Part shown: positions 14,561 to 16,771 of the stretch, piece by piece
How positions within the stretch are numbered: the stretch's first letter is position 1
How the letters are laid out: the number at the start of each line of letters is the position of its first letter
Assembly: GCA_964649195.1 (NCBI GenBank)
Contig: CAZYPK010000120.1
Location: 1-16,771, forward strand
Source: JTS-RE9 sp964649195
Lineage (GTDB): Bacteria; Planctomycetota; Phycisphaerae; Phycisphaerales; Phycisphaeraceae
DNA length: 16,771 bases
Direction of reading: 5' to 3'
Position numbers and translations under genes: made by a program
The notes under the pieces: generated by a model
Database searches by the model: none
What the model was told of the DNA's origin: nothing
The model's input: only the letters and a program-made list of their open reading frames with translations

Positions 14561-14698
14561 TTGGTCGGCACCGATCAAAAAGAGCGGACACCCTGAAGGG
14601 TCGGTTGAATCCATCAGCTTTTTGAGATTCGGACGGAAAGGAACGAACAAGAAAAGATCAACGAAATCACATTCCGCCCTCTTGACTGGACCCCGGCT
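14561..14698 (-). pseudogene. Unrecognised gene fragment next to the palindrome
   Basis: An open stretch of 46 codons has a stop upstream and no good start. It reads ...RAECDFVDLFLFVPFRPNLK, then KLMDSTDPSGCPLFLIGAD, and then runs straight into palindrome copy 1. The texture is protein-like rather than repeat-derived, so it may be the remains of a gene cut by the palindrome. No family is recognised. Confidence 0.3.
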
Positions 14699-14719
14699 TC
14701 ATGGTCGGGTTGGGCCGGC

Positions 14720-14995
14720 TCAGACGACGACAAGCGCGAAAGAGCAGGCAATTACGAACAGCCCGGCACAAATAAGCAGAGTAGCAACCGATCCAACAGT
14801 CGGGGATCGAACCAGGGTGACCAACGCCGCCACGCAAACGAACATCACGATGACCGTGCAGAGCAATGCCAATGTATGGAACAAATCGACAGGCTGTGTT
14901 CTCGTGGCATGTCGTGCACCGTAAATGTACTGAAGTCCAATCGCCGCGGCTGTCGCGGCACCAGATACGACGAGTTGAATGGCGGACGTTGCCAT
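14720..14995 (-). CDS. Small membrane protein, 91 aa, hypothetical
   Basis: Three probable membrane helices fill nearly the whole protein: about residues 5-25 (IQLVVSGAATAAAIGLQYIY), 39-62 (FHTLALLCTVIVMFVCVAAL) and 68-90 (VGSVATLLICAGLFVIACSF). A short polar loop (GARHATRTQPVD) lies between the first two. No family is recognised. The ATG at 14995 lies two bases after a GTTAGGC motif and the hairpin GCCTAA/TTAGGC, with only a weak ribosome site. This position is what one expects for the first gene of an integron cassette directly after a recombination site. Confidence 0.6.
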   Translation of the reverse strand: MATSAIQLVVSGAATAAAIGLQYIYGARHATRTQPVDLFHTLALLCTVIVMFVCVAALVTLVRSPTVGSVATLLICAGLFVIACSFALVVV

Positions 14996-14997
14996 AG

Positions 14998-15044
14998 GCC
15001 TAACTCTGTTTAGGCAACCTACAGGTTGGATAACGTATTCAACC
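14998..15044 (-). repeat. Structured repeat site A, attC-like (core of a possible 14998-15102 site)
   Basis: Read on the plus strand, GCCTAAC (14998-15004), TCT and GTTTAGGC (15008-15015) are followed by hairpin AACCT/AGGTT (15016-15027) and GGATAACG (15028-15035). The partner site B at 16714-16751 shares TAACTCT(T)GTTTA and GGATAACG at a spacing of 27 against 28 bases. The last hairpin, GGTTG...CAACC around ATAACGTAT (15024-15044), has a differently sequenced but still paired equivalent in site B. GCCTAAC and GTTTAGG resemble the RYYYAAC/GTTRRRY core boxes of attC. A possible far end is GTTAGCA at 15096-15102. Confidence 0.5.
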
Positions 15045-15115
15045 TTGATTGTCCCATTTTATCCGCAAATCATGCTTGACTCAAGGGTTTCAGTTGTTAG
15101 CATTTTGATCGGTTG

Positions 15116-15673
15116 ATGCCGCTGGCAGGCTCGGCTGCCAGTGCCATCATGCCGGGCATCGATTATCATCCACCCATGGGCATGGACCTCATCGAACTTG
15201 TGATGGAGGTGGAGGATGCGTTTGGCATTCAACTCCCCGACAAGGACTGCTGCGAAATCCGCACGGTCGGAGAGCTTCACGCGCTCGTGGCCCCAAAGCT
15301 GAATATCAATGCGCACGGCCCCTGCCTTTTCATGGTGACCTTTCATTTGCTGCGGAAGGGGCGAAAACGGGACAGGTCCAAATATCTTAAGTCGTTTATT
15401 GGACCTGTCCCGTTTTCGTGCCCCAGCGAACGACCGCGGCCGGCCCAGTTGCCGGCCGTGATCTACGACCCCGGCGCGACGCTGCGCACCGTCGGAAGGC
15501 ATGGCGATGTAAGCTGGCAGGGCAAACGCATCAGCGTAGGCGAAGGCCTGGCCGGCCAGCAGGTGCGCATGGAGGAGGGAGAGGCGATACTGTCGGTGTA
15601 CTTTGCGTGGCGTCAGGTTCGAACAATTCCACTGGACACTCTGGCACGTGCCCGGAGCCGACAGGTGGTATGA
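15116..15673 (+). pseudogene. Chimeric ORF: acyl-carrier-like start, palindrome, transposase tail
   Basis: A single open frame joins three unrelated pieces. First, MGMDLIELVMEVEDAFGIQL (from ATG 15176), continued by DKDCCEIRTVGELHALV, has the helix II-IV pattern of acyl carrier proteins. Gly stands where the phosphopantetheine Ser would be, so it could not carry acyl groups. Second, RKRDRSKYLKSFIGPVPFS is just palindrome copy 2 translated (15364-15416). Third, ATLRTVGRHGDVSWQGKRIS with LAGQQVRMEEGEAILSVYFA and RTIPLD resembles the C-terminal domain of integrase-core (IS481-like) transposases. ATG 15176 is the natural start of the ACP-like part, ATG 15116 an upstream option; neither has a ribosome site. 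Probably not a functional protein. Confidence 0.6.
15358..15424. repeat. Palindromic repeat, copy 2 (53-bp identical core)
   Basis: The same palindrome as at 14500-14552, here at 15364-15416 with arms of 18 bp and the identical 17-nt loop (15382-15398). GGGGCG outside pairs with CG..CCCC, interrupted by two bases. It lies in frame inside the chimeric ORF, at the junction between the ACP-like and transposase-like parts. Confidence 0.92.
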
Positions 15674-15735
15674 AATCAAACCCGTGAAAGTGTCACCCAT
15701 GTGTCATGTACAAGTGTTACCCATGTCTCGTGAAT
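15425..15735 (+). mobile_element. Right-end remnant of an IS481-like insertion sequence
   Basis: The transposase C-terminal tail (to the stop at 15673) is followed by two copies of AAGTGTYACCCATGT at 15688 and 15712, a 24-bp period, which look like subterminal transposase-binding repeats. The catalytic DDE region is missing, so only the right end is left. The family assignment is from the tail pattern and is tentative; IS3- or IS21-like is possible. Confidence 0.5.
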
Positions 15736-16122
15736 GAACAGGCTCGGCGAAACCCACCATCCGGAGGCCGCGGCATCCAAAGTCTGTTCGCCGCACGCGG
15801 TGGGTTTCGCGGACTCAACCCACCCTACTCGCTGTGCGTGATCGAGGCCAAACCACGTGCCGCCGGCTCCGATGAACCGTGGACGGACTTTGTCGTTGAA
15901 CAGCGGCATGATCCTGATCGTGTGGTCTGGCATCGTGAACCGCCAGCGCGTCTGTTGGCCTCTGTATTCACCGGGTCCGATTCGAAGGGCCACGTCTTGC
16001 GGACTGTCTTGGCAGACCTCCGCCACGAGTTCGTGGGCGCGAGAGATCGTCTGGATGGGAGTATCCAGCGTGCGGCCGTCGTTGGAGTCGTCGCCGGTCG
16101 GGGCAATGATCAGAGTCAACAT
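15676..16122 (-). pseudogene. Truncated beta-helix-like protein fused to repeats
   Basis: The start is ATG 16122, with GGAGG seven bases upstream; the frame to 16218 lacks such a site. The true part, MLTLIIAPTGDDSNDGRTLD and IQTISRAHELVAEV, then ALRIGPGEYRGQQTRW, has the opening of right-handed beta-helix (pectate-lyase-like) proteins. These start with a 'DSNDGT-P-TIQ-A' segment followed by a GxY turn. At about position 15836 (FGLDHA) the protein enters hairpin copy e (VGWVESAKPTACGEQTLD) and then the IS end repeats (HETWVTLVHDTWVTL). A complete beta-helix protein needs several hundred residues, so this is a stump left by insertion. Its former substrate is unknown. Confidence 0.6.
15748..15825 (+). 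repeat. Hairpin repeat, TCGCGGACTC loop (copy e) with partial inverted partner
   Basis: GGTGGGTT (15799-15806), loop TCGCGGACTC (15807-15816), AACCCACC (15817-15824). Upstream, the hairpin GCGGC/GCCGC (15770-15794) matches copy a. CGAAACCCACC (15748-15758) is the inverted remainder of a second, minus-sense hairpin. On the minus strand the element is translated in frame at the end of the beta-helix-like gene. Confidence 0.85.
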
Positions 16123-16141
16123 GCTACCTCCGCCGCCGAAC

Positions 16142-16235
16142 GGACCAACGTTCAATGGCCGGGCGGGCGGGCAACCGTCCGACGAATCACGGGGACCCGT
16201 GATGCCCGCACGGTCCATTGCAGCGTTTGGTTATA
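16142..16235 (-). repeat. Long imperfect palindrome, attC-like, between two minus-strand ORFs
   Basis: Read on the minus strand, ACCAAACG pairs with CGTTGGT with one bulged A. A small unpaired bubble (CTG against AA) follows, then CAATGG with CCATTG, GCGGGC with GCCCGC, and an apical ATCACGGG with CCCGTGAT. The ends read TATAACCAAACGC and TTGAACGTTGGTC, close to known attC ends (RYYYAAC... and ...TTGAGCGTTAGGC). It fills the gap between the stop of the 16677 gene and the start of the 16122 gene exactly as an attC would. Confidence 0.5.
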
Positions 16236-16677
16236 CCGCACGCCGCATGGCCGTCTCCAGGTCCGATGCCGAGTCTGGGTGCAAGATGCGCATCGTCTGA
16301 AGCTGCTGAGCACTTACCATCCCTGCATCGACGCTCAGACGATCACGCTTGCTCTCGAAACGAAGCGACCCGGCTAACTCCGAAATGTCGATTTCACGTA
16401 CTGGTTCGGCAGTGCCCGTGGCGGCGACGATATGATGAGAAGACCTCCACAAATCCTCCGTGCCAAGAAGCTTGCTAGCACCGCCTTGATCGGTCACGTG
16501 CCCGACGATGATGCGGCCCAACAGCGAGAGCTGGCCGCCTCGCGTTGTGACGATCCAAACATGGTCGCCGATGTCGACTCGCTTGAACTGCTCGCTGGCC
16601 GCGTGATCGAGCGTCGCACCACGTTCAATCTCGCGGTCAGCGGTTTCAGGCTTCCAGTATGCGAGCAGCGATTGCAT
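16231..16677 (-). CDS. Small PUA/EVE-like domain protein, hypothetical
   Basis: Chosen start ATG 16677 (MQSLLAYWKPETADREIERG), 148 residues. The alternative ATG 16716 adds MPHEDLRNRGLLI and lies inside the site B repeat (GTTATGC). The pattern of an opening LLAYWKPET strand, a region HAASEQFKRVDIGDHVWIVT and then LSLLGRIIVGHV recalls EVE/PUA-like domains, which bind modified nucleobases or RNA. This is a fold-level resemblance only. Single small proteins of this type are common cargo of integron cassettes and defence islands. The stop codon TAA lies inside the palindrome that follows. No membrane segments or signal are seen. Confidence 0.6.
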   Translation of the reverse strand: MQSLLAYWKPETADREIERGATLDHAASEQFKRVDIGDHVWIVTTRGGQLSLLGRIIVGHVTDQGGASKLLGTEDLWRSSHHIVAATGTAEPVREIDISELAGSLRFESKRDRLSVDAGMVSAQQLQTMRILHPDSASDLETAMRRAV

Positions 16678-16713
16678 GATGAGAAGTCCCCGATTGCGAA
16701 GGTCTTCGTGCGG

Positions 16714-16771
16714 CATAACTCTTGTTTATCCGCTTTGCACATCGGATAACGCATCCGACGCAGCGACGGAT
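16714..16771 (-). repeat. Structured repeat site B, attC-like, cut by the window edge
   Basis: Plus strand: GGCATAAC (16712-16719), CTTGTTTATCC, then GGATAACG (16744-16751). Stem TTATCCG/CGGATAA with one extra T, and hairpin CGGAT-AACGC-ATCCG (16743-16757), can form. It is homologous to site A. The minus-strand ORF can start at the ATG within GTTATGC. The far half lies outside the window. Confidence 0.5.

Noticed and set aside
14400..14924. 174-codon plus-strand frame
   Set aside because: It crosses the antisense of the lipoprotein start, the palindrome and the small membrane protein, and has no coherent protein character.
15059..15700. 213-codon minus-strand frame opposite the chimeric ORF
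   Set aside because: It reads the palindrome and the antisense of the ACP-like and transposase-like parts; the recognisable motifs are on the plus strand.

Overview
The window looks like a piece of a planctomycete chromosome, most likely Phycisphaerae-like. The basis is a PEP-CTERM anchor at the left edge, a pseudopilin with an H-X9-DG motif, a CxxC zinc-ribbon membrane protein, a stand-alone mraZ, high GC, and unusually abundant small hairpin and tandem repeats between genes. This placement is inferred from gene style, not from a marker gene.

Layout. 1-142 is the tail of a PEP-CTERM exported protein. 470-1046 is mraZ with a clear three-copy MraZ operator inside its promoter; the usual rsmH/division genes do not follow. 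1047-1848 is a repeat-rich gap with heptamer and octamer tandem repeats and a 28-bp perfect inverted repeat. 1849-2964 is a malate/L-lactate dehydrogenase-family oxidoreductase. 3015-3996 holds two AT-richer minus-strand orphans, one of them a four-helix membrane protein. 4096-4875 is the pseudopilin, and 5163-7019 is a ferredoxin-type nitrite/sulfite reductase. A 390-bp divergent gap full of inverted repeats leads to truB (7410-8306). A terminator next to truB serves the convergent S41 C-terminal processing protease (8368-10620). 10780-11002 holds an octamer array and a 137-bp element that folds completely into a cloverleaf. 11017-11919 is the zinc-ribbon membrane protein and 12194-13597 a secreted helical-repeat protein.

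From about 13600 to the right edge the region is an accessory patchwork. It holds an Rhs/YD-repeat crumb, an AT-rich lipoprotein, a small three-helix membrane protein, and a chimeric ORF made of an acyl-carrier-like start, a palindromic repeat and a transposase tail. It also holds a truncated beta-helix-like gene and a PUA/EVE-like small protein. Several minus-strand ORFs here start just after imperfect palindromes that resemble integron attC sites. A degraded gene-cassette array is the most interesting hypothesis for this end.

The second hidden layer is a family of hairpins with an invariant 10-nt loop (TCGCGGACTC or its complement). Six exact copies occur in the window on stems of different sequence that still pair, which suggests the fold itself is kept. 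Two of the hairpins have been absorbed in frame into ORFs. Apart from mraZ, truB, the reductase and the protease, most genes are stand-alone, and I see no convincing operon.
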